The notes under the pieces are model-generated. The model was not told the origin of the DNA. It saw nothing but the letters and a program-made list of their open reading frames with translations, and did no database searches. Positions 6,534 to 14,466 of a stretch of DNA of 64,000 nucleotides are shown here, piece after piece (within the stretch, counting starts at the first letter, position 1; every line of letters starts with the position of its first letter). The position numbers and the translations under genes were made by a program. The stretch covers positions 868,001-932,000 of the forward strand of contig NC_017033.1 in the NCBI RefSeq assembly GCF_000242255.2, in the 5' to 3' direction. The DNA is from Frateuria aurantia DSM 6220. Its GTDB lineage: Bacteria > Pseudomonadota > Gammaproteobacteria > Xanthomonadales > Rhodanobacteraceae.

Positions 6534-8657
6534 ATGTCCTCACCCTCTGATGCCGGATCTCCCCGCGCGGGCAGCGATGAGGATGCTGTCGATGCCTTGA
6601 TCCAGGACTGGATACGCCGCCGGGTGCGGCGGCATCAGTCCTGGCGGGCCGATCGCGGCGAGCGGATGTGGCGCTCGGTGCTTGCCTGGGTGCTCAGCCT
6701 GCTGCTGCATCTGCTGCTGGTGCTGGGCATTCTGCTGGCGCCGGTCGATATGCCTTCACCTCCACCACCGGACCACGATGCGGTGCTGCAGGTGGAGCTG
6801 TTGCCGCCGCCGCCGCCGGGCGGGAAGGCCGTCGGCAGTGCGGGCTCCGGTTCCGCCTCTTCAAGGCATTCCGGCCAGACCGGCCCGCATCATGTCGTGA
6901 CCCGGGGTCTTGCCGCCTCCGGCCGTCGAGCCTTACGGCAGGCGACAGCGATAGCGCCTCGACTTCATCCGCGATCCGTGGCAGCCGGAGCGCGCGTGCC
7001 GGCCGCGGCTTCGCCGCCGGTCCAGTCGTCGATGGCGCCGCTGCCGGTAGTGGTCACCGATCACCAGCCGCATCCACCTGCCGCCGTGCCTCCGCTGGTG
7101 ATGCCGGCTCCGATCAGCTTGCAACCGCTGGTCGCCGCCCAGCAGGTCCGGCCGTCTCGCCCGCCGCGTGCCGAGGGCAATCAGCCCATGCCTGTCCCGC
7201 AACCGCCCTCGGCGGCACCGGTCGTGGCGGCGCCCGAGCAGGCGCGTCTCAGCATGCCGCGGGCCCGCCTGGCATCACCGCCGATCAGCGCTCCCCGGCT
7301 GATGGCTGCGGCCCGCCCGCCTGCATCCTCCCTTGCCGACATCCCGGCGATCGACACGGTAGCCCTGCCAACCGTGCCCGCCCGCCCTGTCGCTACGGCA
7401 CCATCCTCTTCTCCCGTGAATGCGCCGGCGCTGACCGTGGCCGCGGCGAGCACGCAGGTGGCATCCGCCTCCGAACTGCCGGCCATGCCCGAGACGGCCG
7501 CGCCGTGGCAGTCAACGCCTGCCGAGGCGCTTGCGAAGGCCGCAGCCACCGCATCCGTCCGGATGGAGACTCCGGTCACGCCACCCTCGATGCCGCCCGT
7601 GAGCGTGGCACCTGCCGATTTGCCCGAGTTGCCGTCCGATACGGCAGCCGTACCCTCGATGGCGGCTCCGGAGACGGCCTCGGTCAAGGTGGAGCAGACC
7701 TTGACGCCATCGGCCCCGGTCGCGGCGATGCCCGCGCCGATCACTCCGGCAGAGACCGCCACGGCACCGCCTGACGGCGAGCAGGCGGCGGAGCGGCTGG
7801 CGAAAGACGCCTCCGCGAAGGATGGCGCAGCGGCCGATGCCTTGGCCGGCACCGGGCATGAGACGACGGCAGGCCGCACGGTGGATGCGGGGCAGGGGCT
7901 GGCGCCAGCCGGCCGGGCCACGGCGGGGACGGGCGCGGCAAACCCGTCCGATCCGCTGGGGCGCGGTGAAAACGGTGCAGCAGGTGCGCAGGCCCAAGGT
8001 CGGCCCGGCGGACAGGTCGGCGGGCAGGCGGGGGGCGTCGCGGGAGGGCACGTGGGTGCTCATGGCACCACTTTGCCGGGAGCCGCCGCCGGCGGGTCTT
8101 CGAATACCTCGCCACCAGGCCACTATATCTCGTTGCGGGCGCCTGCCAATACCGATGTGGGACCTTCCCGTTCGGTGACCATCGAGTATCACCGCACCCG
8201 TTTCGACAAGGACTGGGTCGCGGACGACGAGAACCAGCTGGATTCAGCCATGCGCCATATCGGCGAGAAGCTGCGGAGCCATCACAAGCTCCATCTGCCT
8301 GGCGGTGTCAGCTTCCATTGCGATACGGGCGCGCAGCCAGACTCCGGAAGCCGTGGACTGGGTTCCCTGCTGCCCTTCGGCTGTCACGGCGAGGCGCCGC
8401 CCCAGGCCTCGGGCAAGGACGGCGACCGACGTCTGGATCTGGCTCCCGCGCATGCGCTGGATGGCTCGGCGACGGCGGCCTCGGTGGCCGGCAAGCCCTT
8501 GCCCCGGCCCGTGGTGGCGCCGCTGGACACGACCGCGATGTGCGAAACCGCCCGTATGGCCGGCGGTCCGCTGCCGGCCGGCTGCAAGAACCGGGAGATC
8601 CGGCGCCCGGCGCCGGCCTCGTCGACATCCTGGGCACCGCCGCTGGACCGTTTCTGA
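6534..8657 (+). CDS. TonB/TolA-like proline-rich single-pass protein, copy B
   Basis: A 707-residue paralogue of the preceding gene. Residues 47-70 form one membrane helix with the same LLLHLLL core, followed by VELLPPPPPG (compare VQLIAS in copy A), then about 430 residues of low-complexity Pro/Ala/Val spacer and a Gly-rich stretch. The C-terminal module begins at Y552 (YHRTRFDKDW) and continues LHLPGGVSFHC, GCHGEAPP, GKDGDRRLDL, then C and PLPAGC, matching copy A motif for motif. I start it at the ATG at 6534 because AGGA lies 9 bases upstream and the helix position then matches copy A; the frame is open further upstream without such support. The much longer spacer suggests reaching across a larger periplasmic distance. 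It ends 9 bases before the convergent permease gene. Confidence 0.7.
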   Translation: MSSPSDAGSPRAGSDEDAVDALIQDWIRRRVRRHQSWRADRGERMWRSVLAWVLSLLLHLLLVLGILLAPVDMPSPPPPDHDAVLQVELLPPPPPGGKAVGSAGSGSASSRHSGQTGPHHVVTRGLAASGRRALRQATAIAPRLHPRSVAAGARVPAAASPPVQSSMAPLPVVVTDHQPHPPAAVPPLVMPAPISLQPLVAAQQVRPSRPPRAEGNQPMPVPQPPSAAPVVAAPEQARLSMPRARLASPPISAPRLMAAARPPASSLADIPAIDTVALPTVPARPVATAPSSSPVNAPALTVAAASTQVASASELPAMPETAAPWQSTPAEALAKAAATASVRMETPVTPPSMPPVSVAPADLPELPSDTAAVPSMAAPETASVKVEQTLTPSAPVAAMPAPITPAETATAPPDGEQAAERLAKDASAKDGAAADALAGTGHETTAGRTVDAGQGLAPAGRATAGTGAANPSDPLGRGENGAAGAQAQGRPGGQVGGQAGGVAGGHVGAHGTTLPGAAAGGSSNTSPPGHYISLRAPANTDVGPSRSVTIEYHRTRFDKDWVADDENQLDSAMRHIGEKLRSHHKLHLPGGVSFHCDTGAQPDSGSRGLGSLLPFGCHGEAPPQASGKDGDRRLDLAPAHALDGSATAASVAGKPLPRPVVAPLDTTAMCETARMAGGPLPAGCKNREIRRPAPASSTSWAPPLDRF

Positions 8658-8666
8658 ACGAGTGCC

Positions 8667-9998
8667 TCAGCGGCCCGGCCGCCGGCGGGTCCATGCCTGC
8701 CAGCCCAGATAGGCCGGGATGCCGGCCAGGATGATCAGCACCCCGATGCCGCTGTCCCGTGGGCGGCTGTACAGGGTTTCGGCCACCACTCCGGCAATGC
8801 AGACAATGAACAGCAGCGGCAGCCAGGGGTAGGCCGGGACGCGGAAGCTGAGCGGCTGCTGGCGATCATGCCGGCGATACCAGAACAAGGTGGCAATCCC
8901 CAGTGCGCAGGCCAGCCAGTCGCCGAAGGTCGCGTAGTCCAGCAGCTGGCCGTAGCTGCCGCTGACGGCCAGCACAATGGACCAGCCGGTCAGCAGCAGC
9001 AGGGCGCGATTGGGGGTGCGATGGCGCGGGTCCAGCTGCCCGATGCTGGTGAAGAACAAGCCGTCCCGGCCCATCACCTGCAGTACCCGTGCACCGGCGA
9101 CCAGGGTGATATTGCAGAAACCCAGGGTGGAAATGGCGATCCCGATCGCGATCAGCTGACTGCCGGCGGGTCCGAACAGCCGCGCCATCACGTCGGCGGC
9201 CGGGGTATGACTGGCCGCCAGCCCGGCATGGCCGAGTGCCGCCAGATAAGCGGTGTTGACCAGGGTATAGACGGCGACCACGATCAGCATGCCGATCAGC
9301 ATCGCCCGGGGCAGGGTGCGCTGCGGCTGGTGGACCTCGCCCGCCAGATTGTTGAGATAGGTAAAGCCGCTGTAGGCAAACAGCACCGGCAGGGCCGCGC
9401 CCATGAAGCCGACGTCGGCGCGGGCGGGATCCACGGCCAGCAAAGGCTGATGATGGCGACTGGCCAGATACAGGCCGGCAACGATCAGGATGGCGATGGC
9501 GGCCAGTTTCAGCAGGGTGAACAGGTTCTGGATCTGTGCGCCCAGTCGCAAGCCGAACAGGTTGATCGCCGCCACGAAGACCAGGGCCGCGGCGGCCAGC
9601 GGGCGGATCATGCCGGGGGCCAGGCCGAACACGGCCGAGGCATAGCTGGCAAACACCGTGGCGACGGCGGCGGTGGAGCCGGAATAGATCACCAGCAGCA
9701 TGGTCCAGCCGAACAGAAAGCCGGCCATCGGCCCGAAGGCCTCGCGCAGATAGACATAGCTGCCGCCCGCCTGGGGCCGGCGGGCGCCCAGCTCGGCGTA
9801 GCAGAGCGCGCCGACCAAGGTCAGCAGGCCGGCGGCGGCCCACATCAGCAGCAGGCTCAAGCCTGAGGCGGTCCGCTGTGCCGCGATGCCGGGATTGAGA
9901 AAAATCCCGCCGCCGATGATGCCGCCGACCACGATCATGGCGGCATCACGCATGCCGAGACGGCGGACGTAGGTTTCGTCCGTTGCGGGTTGAGACAT
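8667..9998 (-). CDS. APC-superfamily amino acid permease
   Basis: A 443-residue polytopic protein with about 12 membrane segments. The N-terminal motif VGGIIGGGIFLNPG is the substrate/backbone-binding helix-1 break of amino acid-polyamine-organocation transporters, and the AYVY-like segment GGSYVYLREAFGP follows in helix 3. It is expected to import an amino acid or exchange it with another, driven by the membrane gradient; the substrate cannot be read from the sequence. The start at 9998 is supported by AGGGGAATTCC immediately upstream. It appears to be a single-gene unit on the minus strand between the min operon end and the convergent TonB-like pair. Confidence 0.85.
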   Translation of the reverse strand: MSQPATDETYVRRLGMRDAAMIVVGGIIGGGIFLNPGIAAQRTASGLSLLLMWAAAGLLTLVGALCYAELGARRPQAGGSYVYLREAFGPMAGFLFGWTMLLVIYSGSTAAVATVFASYASAVFGLAPGMIRPLAAAALVFVAAINLFGLRLGAQIQNLFTLLKLAAIAILIVAGLYLASRHHQPLLAVDPARADVGFMGAALPVLFAYSGFTYLNNLAGEVHQPQRTLPRAMLIGMLIVVAVYTLVNTAYLAALGHAGLAASHTPAADVMARLFGPAGSQLIAIGIAISTLGFCNITLVAGARVLQVMGRDGLFFTSIGQLDPRHRTPNRALLLLTGWSIVLAVSGSYGQLLDYATFGDWLACALGIATLFWYRRHDRQQPLSFRVPAYPWLPLLFIVCIAGVVAETLYSRPRDSGIGVLIILAGIPAYLGWQAWTRRRPGR

Positions 9999-10018
9999 GG
10001 AATTCCCCTGGATGGCTT

Positions 10019-10043
10019 GCGGCCAGCATGAGTGGCTGGTCGC
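10019..10043 (-). terminator. Hairpin after the min operon
   Basis: A 9-bp stem (10019-10027 with 10035-10043, one G-T pair) around a 7-base loop, located 34 bases past the glycosyltransferase stop and before the permease start. No T-run follows on the minus strand, so this is a modest terminator candidate. Confidence 0.35.
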
Positions 10044-10076
10044 GAATCGACAAGTGGTGAAAGGCCTGTGCCCGCG

Positions 10077-11171
10077 TCAGACTGGCAGGCCGGCTTCGCG
10101 CATGCTTTCGATCACCCGCCGGGCAATCGCTTCCGGTTCCATGTCGTAGCCGGCAAGCACGTGGTTGCCGGGTCCGTAGGGCCCCCATTGGGCGGCACTG
10201 GTGGTGGTGAAGATGCCGAAGGTGGCGGCGGCGGTGGTGCTGGCCAGATGCATCACGCCGCAGTCCAGACTGAGATAGGCGGTACTGGCCTGTATCACGG
10301 CGGCGAGCTTGCGGATATCCCGGGAATAGAAGCCCGGATAGGCATCGGCGACCATCGAGACGCCATTGGCGGGAATCAGCTCGAGCACCGTCCAGCCGGC
10401 CAGGGCCGGCTGCAGCACCTCGAGCAATCGCCGCCACCAGCTGCCGTCTTTCTGCTTGGGCCCGGTGGCATTGGCGAACAAGGCCAGCACCGGGGCGCCT
10501 GGCCGGTGCTGCGCCAGTCCGGCCAGCAGCCCATCCAGCACCTGCCGGCCCAGCGCGGTTTCAGCGGGCGACAGGCGCAGTGCCGGCGGTGGACCGGTGT
10601 CCTCCATGGCCAGGCCCATCGCGGTGCGTAACAGATAGACGCCCAGCTGGCCCTTGCTTTCCAGGTCCGCAGGCACGGTCACGGCATGAGTCAGATGCCC
10701 GGCCTTCCTCGGGCCGTCATAGCCCAGGGCATAGCGTGCCCGGAACAGCTGGATCATGCGCCGGCTGGTACCGGACTGCGCATCGGGATCGATGACCAGA
10801 TCATACGACTCGCGCCGCAGCTGGCGCAGGCTGCGCAGGTAGCGGGGCAGTTCGCCCAGCCATTGCGAAGGCAAGGCCTGGATGGTTTCGACCTGATGGA
10901 AGCCGGCATACAAATCGTGAGCCACCGGGCTGCGGGTGACGATGCTGACGCGGGCGCCGGGATATCGGTGCTCCAGTTCAGTCAGCAAGGGGCTCAGCAG
11001 GAGGGCATTGCCCAGGCTCTGGTTCAGGTGGCAGATCAGGATCGAATGGATGCCGCGTTTCGGCAAGGGCGTCCGCAGCGGCTGATGTGGCGGCAGGCCG
11101 GCCAGGTGTCGCAGCAGACCCGGCCCGCGGGCGACGGCGAAGGTTTCAGGACGGGCAGGCAGATCTGACAC
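10077..11171 (-). CDS. Glycosyltransferase family 9 (heptosyltransferase-like)
   Basis: Predicted 364-residue GT-B glycosyltransferase of the family that adds heptoses or related sugars to lipopolysaccharide core. N-terminal ILICHLNQSLGNALLLSPLL is the family's first beta-alpha unit. The C-terminal half has SLDCGVMHLASTTAAATFGIF, the D-x-G-x-x-H-x-A nucleotide-sugar site, followed by a typical QWGPYGPG segment. The start is uncertain: the frame stays open well upstream into the preceding gene, so I use the GTG at 11171, which leaves an 85-base gap; the LPS-type domain begins near residue 40. It is the last gene of the gnat-minC-D-E-HExxH series, an unusual place for an envelope glycosyltransferase. 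Confidence 0.75.
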   Translation of the reverse strand: MSDLPARPETFAVARGPGLLRHLAGLPPHQPLRTPLPKRGIHSILICHLNQSLGNALLLSPLLTELEHRYPGARVSIVTRSPVAHDLYAGFHQVETIQALPSQWLGELPRYLRSLRQLRRESYDLVIDPDAQSGTSRRMIQLFRARYALGYDGPRKAGHLTHAVTVPADLESKGQLGVYLLRTAMGLAMEDTGPPPALRLSPAETALGRQVLDGLLAGLAQHRPGAPVLALFANATGPKQKDGSWWRRLLEVLQPALAGWTVLELIPANGVSMVADAYPGFYSRDIRKLAAVIQASTAYLSLDCGVMHLASTTAAATFGIFTTTSAAQWGPYGPGNHVLAGYDMEPEAIARRVIESMREAGLPV

Positions 11172-11256
11172 GGCGGAACACTCGATGGCAGGGGTGGGGC
11201 AGGAGGGCGTCGTCAGGCGGCGTTCCGCCTGCGCGCGGGGCCGCCATGCTAACAGC

Positions 11257-11778
11257 TCAACGGGCGGGATCGGGGCTCGAGGCGTCGGTTTGCGCATCGC
11301 CGGGCAGCAGGCCGCGCTGCTGCAGCCAGTGACGGGCATTGCCGGCATCCTGTTCGAACCAGGCCCGGGTCGATCCGAGCCGGAAACTGTAACCCCAGCG
11401 ATCCATGTCGGCCATCAGTCGCGCGCTGCCCACCCCGGGCAGGCAGTCGGCAAGCATGATCTGCAGATAGCAGGTGGCATCTTCCTCGTCGATCGAATCG
11501 GTGGCATCGGTATGCACCAGCGCCCGTCGTTCCGGAGGCAGCACGATCAGATGGCAGGCTTCGTGCAGCAGCGAATGGATCGGTGTGTCGGGCCGGGCAA
11601 AGACCGAGCTGCCGATGATGCCGGCCTCTTCATCGCCCCAGAAGCTGCCGGGAATGGGCTGGCCGGCCGGGACCGCGACCAGCTCCAGTTCATGCTGCCG
11701 CAGCAGGGCCGCCACGGCATCGCGATCCACTTCGGCCAGGGTGATGACGGCATCCGCCGCCAGGTCGGTGGGGTTCAT
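11257..11778 (-). CDS. Conserved protein with HExxH zinc-peptidase-like motif
   Basis: A 173-residue soluble protein without signal peptide. Residues LLHEACHLIVL contain a HExxH zinc-binding signature, and about 25 residues later SIDEEDATCYLQIMLAD provides acidic residues in the spacing seen for the third ligand in ImmA/IrrE-type (DUF955-like) metallopeptidases. Whether it is a working peptidase is unknown; I recall similar uncharacterised proteins in beta- and gammaproteobacteria. It starts 3 bases after the minE stop, so it is almost certainly translated from the min transcript. A role in septum placement or in processing a regulator is only an inference from this linkage. Confidence 0.65.
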   Translation of the reverse strand: MNPTDLAADAVITLAEVDRDAVAALLRQHELELVAVPAGQPIPGSFWGDEEAGIIGSSVFARPDTPIHSLLHEACHLIVLPPERRALVHTDATDSIDEEDATCYLQIMLADCLPGVGSARLMADMDRWGYSFRLGSTRAWFEQDAGNARHWLQQRGLLPGDAQTDASSPDPAR

Positions 11779-11780
11779 GT

Positions 11781-12050
11781 TCAGGCTTTGGCAGCAGGCT
11801 TTTCTTCGGGCAGGGCGACCGAAAGCTCCAGCACCTCATGCCCGCTGTCGTGCTCCAGGGCGATATTGATGGCCTCGAGGTCGACATTCACGTATTTCTT
11901 GATCACTTCCAGCAGCTCGTTGCGCAGCAGCGGCAGGTAGTCGGGCCCACCGCGGGTGGAACGCTCCTGGGCCACGATGATGCGCAGTCGCTCTTTGGCG
12001 ACGGTAGCCGTCGGTTCGGAACGGCGCTTGAGGAAATCCAGAATACCCAT
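11781..12050 (-). CDS. minE: Cell division topological specificity factor MinE
   Basis: An 89-residue protein of normal MinE length. It begins with the membrane-targeting helix [10 protein letters not shown], followed by the MinD-stimulating segment ([13 protein letters not shown]) and the dimerising beta domain ([17 protein letters not shown]). MinE activates MinD ATP hydrolysis and drives pole-to-pole oscillation that confines the MinC inhibitor away from mid-cell. It follows minD by 6 bases, the conserved minC-minD-minE order. The C-terminal tail PEEKPAAKA is a short species-specific extension. Confidence 0.95.
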   Translation of the reverse strand: MGILDFLKRRSEPTATVAKERLRIIVAQERSTRGGPDYLPLLRNELLEVIKKYVNVDLEAINIALEHDSGHEVLELSVALPEEKPAAKA

Positions 12051-12056
12051 TCGCTG

Positions 12057-12872
12057 TCAACCTCCGAAAACGCGCTGGAAGAAGCCCTTCTTTTGAACCT
12101 CGGTGAAACGCAGCGGGCGTGACTCGCCAAGGATGCGAGCGACGGTATCGGCATAGGCCTGACCGGCATGGGACTGGCTGTCCAGAATCACGGGAACACC
12201 CGAGTTGGAGGCGGCCAGCACGTTTTCCGATTCGGGAATCACGCCGACGACCTCGATCCCGAGGATGTCCTCGACGTCCTTGACGCTCAGCATCTCGCCG
12301 GCCGCGACGCGGGCCGGGTTGTAGCGGGTCAGCAGCAGAAACTGCTTGATCGGCGCCTCGCCGCGTTCGGCGCGGCGGGTCTTGCTGGCGAGCAGGCCCA
12401 GGATACGGTCCGAGTCGCGTACCGAAGACACTTCCGGATTGACCACCACCACGGCCTTGTCGGCGAAATACATCGCCAGATGCGCGCCTTTTTCGATGCC
12501 GGCGGGAGAATCGCAGACCACGTAGTCGAAACCGTCCTGGTTCAGCGCATCCAGCACCTTCTCCACACCTTCCAGCGTCAGCGCGTCCTTGTCACGGGTC
12601 TGGCTGGCTGCCAGCACGTACAGGTTTTCGTCCCGCTTGTCCTTGATCAGTGCCTGGCGGATGCTGGCTTCGCCATGGACGACATTGACGAAGTCGTACA
12701 CCACCCGGCGCTCGCAGCCCATGATCAGGTCGAGGTTGCGCAGGCCGACGTCGAAGTCGATGACGGCCACTTTCTTGCCGGTGGCGGCCAGTCCGGTGGC
12801 CAGTGACGCACTGGTGGTGGTTTTGCCGACGCCACCCTTGCCCGAGGTGACAACAATAATTTCAGCGCTCAA
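12057..12872 (-). CDS. minD: Septum site-determining ATPase MinD
   Basis: A 271-residue ParA/MinD-type ATPase. The deviant Walker A motif KGGVGKT is at residues 12-18, with the second signature lysine in SGKGG; switch regions DFDVGLRNLDL and CDSPAGIE are intact. The C-terminus (FTEVQKKGFFQRVFGG) is the amphipathic membrane-targeting helix. ATP-bound dimers bind the inner membrane and recruit MinC to block FtsZ assembly near the poles. The gene lies between minC (64 bases upstream) and minE (6 bases downstream) and looks fully functional. Confidence 0.97.
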   Translation of the reverse strand: MSAEIIVVTSGKGGVGKTTTSASLATGLAATGKKVAVIDFDVGLRNLDLIMGCERRVVYDFVNVVHGEASIRQALIKDKRDENLYVLAASQTRDKDALTLEGVEKVLDALNQDGFDYVVCDSPAGIEKGAHLAMYFADKAVVVVNPEVSSVRDSDRILGLLASKTRRAERGEAPIKQFLLLTRYNPARVAAGEMLSVKDVEDILGIEVVGVIPESENVLAASNSGVPVILDSQSHAGQAYADTVARILGESRPLRFTEVQKKGFFQRVFGG

Positions 12873-12936
12873 GGATCCATCTCCCCGTCATGGTTCTATA
12901 TCGTGGTGTCCCGCCGCATCGAAGCCGGCAGCGGGG

Positions 12937-13698
12937 TCAAAGCCTTTCGATCAGCAGTTTTTCACCTTCGAGCCAGCATTGCACGGACTTGCCTTCCAGT
13001 TCCGGCGGGATCTGTTCGAAAACCCGGTACTGGCCGGCAATGGCGACCAGCTCGGCCCGGAAATCGGAGATGAATATCCGTGCCTCGGTCTGGCCCTGGG
13101 CCCCTGCCATGGCTCGTCCGCGCAGGCTGCCATAGATATGGATGTGACCATCGGCAATGACTTCGGCACCATTGGCAATGGCACCGGTCACGACCAGATC
13201 ACGTTCCCGAGCATAGATCTGCTGGCCTGAACGGACGGCACCTTCGTGGTACTGGGCACCGGGACCCCCGGTCGCAGGTGGCTGTGCCTGAACCGGCGCG
13301 GCCGGGAGCGGTTCGACTGCACGCCGCGGTGGCGGGGGAGGCGCCTCGGTCGCGGCCGGCTCATAGGCCGCGCGGAATTTGGCGATCACCGGCAAACCCA
13401 TCCGCTCGGCCAGAGCCTCGGTTTCCGAAGTACCGTAGGCCAGCGCCACCGGCAGCATGCCGGCACTGCGGACCGCTTCCAGCAAGGCATCGACCACGCC
13501 GTCATCGGGAATGGGATGGAGTTCGCTGAGATCCATCACCACCGCGGTGCGACTGAACAGCTTGGGCGAACTGCGGACCCGTCGCTCCAGCTCCTCGCAC
13601 AGGCTGGCGGCATCCGGTCGGCGGATCCGGACGCTGGCCAGACCGACCTGACCGAAGCGCAGATCGCAGGCGTCACCGACTTCGTTGCGTGCGTTCAT
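12937..13698 (-). CDS. minC: Septum site-determining protein MinC
   Basis: A 253-residue FtsZ inhibitor. The N-terminal domain (about 1-110) contains AVVMDLSELHPIPDDG typical of MinC-N. A Pro/Ala-rich linker of about 40 residues follows, and the C-terminal beta-helix domain has RSGQQIYARERDLVV, GAEVIADGHIHIYGSLRGRAMAG and AELVAIAGQYRVFEQIP. The latter domain dimerises and binds MinD. Its start codon overlaps the stop of the GNAT gene by four bases (ATGA), so its translation is probably coupled to that gene. Confidence 0.95.
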   Translation of the reverse strand: MNARNEVGDACDLRFGQVGLASVRIRRPDAASLCEELERRVRSSPKLFSRTAVVMDLSELHPIPDDGVVDALLEAVRSAGMLPVALAYGTSETEALAERMGLPVIAKFRAAYEPAATEAPPPPPRRAVEPLPAAPVQAQPPATGGPGAQYHEGAVRSGQQIYARERDLVVTGAIANGAEVIADGHIHIYGSLRGRAMAGAQGQTEARIFISDFRAELVAIAGQYRVFEQIPPELEGKSVQCWLEGEKLLIERL

Positions 13699-14285
13699 GC
13701 CTGGACTCCTTGGGCGCGCGGTTCGCGCTCGGCCAGCCAGGCTTCCGCCGGCAGTCCGCCCCGGCTCAGCCAGGTGTCACGCACATATTGATAACTGGGG
13801 AGATCCTTCACCAGCAGGCTGACCAGCGGGCCGCTGTCACCCATGCGCTGCTGCCCGACTTCCTGGAAGCCGTAGGTGCCATGGAACAGCACTACCACGT
13901 CGTCGCGCGGTTCCAGAAACACCTCGCAGGCCAGCAAGGGCTCGCGAACCTCGGCGAAGCTGGTCACGTCGCAATAGAAAATACGGCCCAGACCATGCCG
14001 ACGGAAGGCGTTGGCGATCACGATCCGGTCGATGTAGACGAAATCCGGATAATGCTCGGCGAACCACCGGTAATTGGGGCTGGGGTAATCACCGCCGCTC
14101 CGCAGGGCGATCAGGAAACCGGCGATTTCGCCATCGATTTCGGCGACCCGGAAATAATCCGCCTGCTGGTGAAAATAGCGCAGTTGTTCGGCGTCCAGTT
14201 CCAGGATACTGCGACCGGCAGCGTTGTTGAGCGCCAGGACGGCATCCAGGTCGTGCTCGCGCACATCGCGGATGGCTAAGGCCAT
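13695..14285 (-). CDS. GNAT-family N-acetyltransferase heading the min operon
   Basis: A 196-residue acetyltransferase fold. The acetyl-CoA-binding segment is IVIANAFRRHGLGRIFYCDV, a slightly modified R/Q-x-x-G-x-G/A motif, preceded by the beta-4 strand DFVYIDRIVI. The acceptor substrate cannot be inferred. The start at 14285 has GGAG about 8 bases upstream. Because its stop overlaps the minC start, it is the first gene of the operon and its expression level should track MinC. I recall GNAT genes beside minC in related Lysobacterales, but cannot verify this here. Confidence 0.75.
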   Translation of the reverse strand: MALAIRDVREHDLDAVLALNNAAGRSILELDAEQLRYFHQQADYFRVAEIDGEIAGFLIALRSGGDYPSPNYRWFAEHYPDFVYIDRIVIANAFRRHGLGRIFYCDVTSFAEVREPLLACEVFLEPRDDVVVLFHGTYGFQEVGQQRMGDSGPLVSLLVKDLPSYQYVRDTWLSRGGLPAEAWLAEREPRAQGVQA

Positions 14286-14432
14286 GCATTTACTCCGGAC
14301 TGTTACAGGTCATTCGACGAAAGGGCGCCTCGGCGGAAGGGCACCGGAAGCTTGATAGTATGCCACGCGCAGGTCCTGCGGAAAGCGGCCTCTGCCGGCC
14401 CGAGGCCGATGCCGGGCATGACTTTCAACGCA

Positions 14433-14460
14433 TTGCCAAGCCCGCGTCGCCGCCTATGAT
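14433..14460 (+). promoter_or_regulatory. Promoter giving a likely leaderless kinase mRNA
   Basis: A -35-like TTGCCA (14433-14438) and -10-like TATGAT (14455-14460) are separated by 16 bases, each 5/6 to consensus. The kinase ATG begins at 14467, exactly 6 bases after the -10, where transcription would start, leaving no room for a ribosome-binding leader. Confidence 0.55.
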
Positions 14461-14466
14461 GGCGGG

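Noticed and set aside
7900-8110. Gly-rich stretch of TonB-like copy B as a separate gene or collagen-like repeat
   Set aside because: It is in frame with the spacer and lacks a regular repeat period or start/stop signals of its own.
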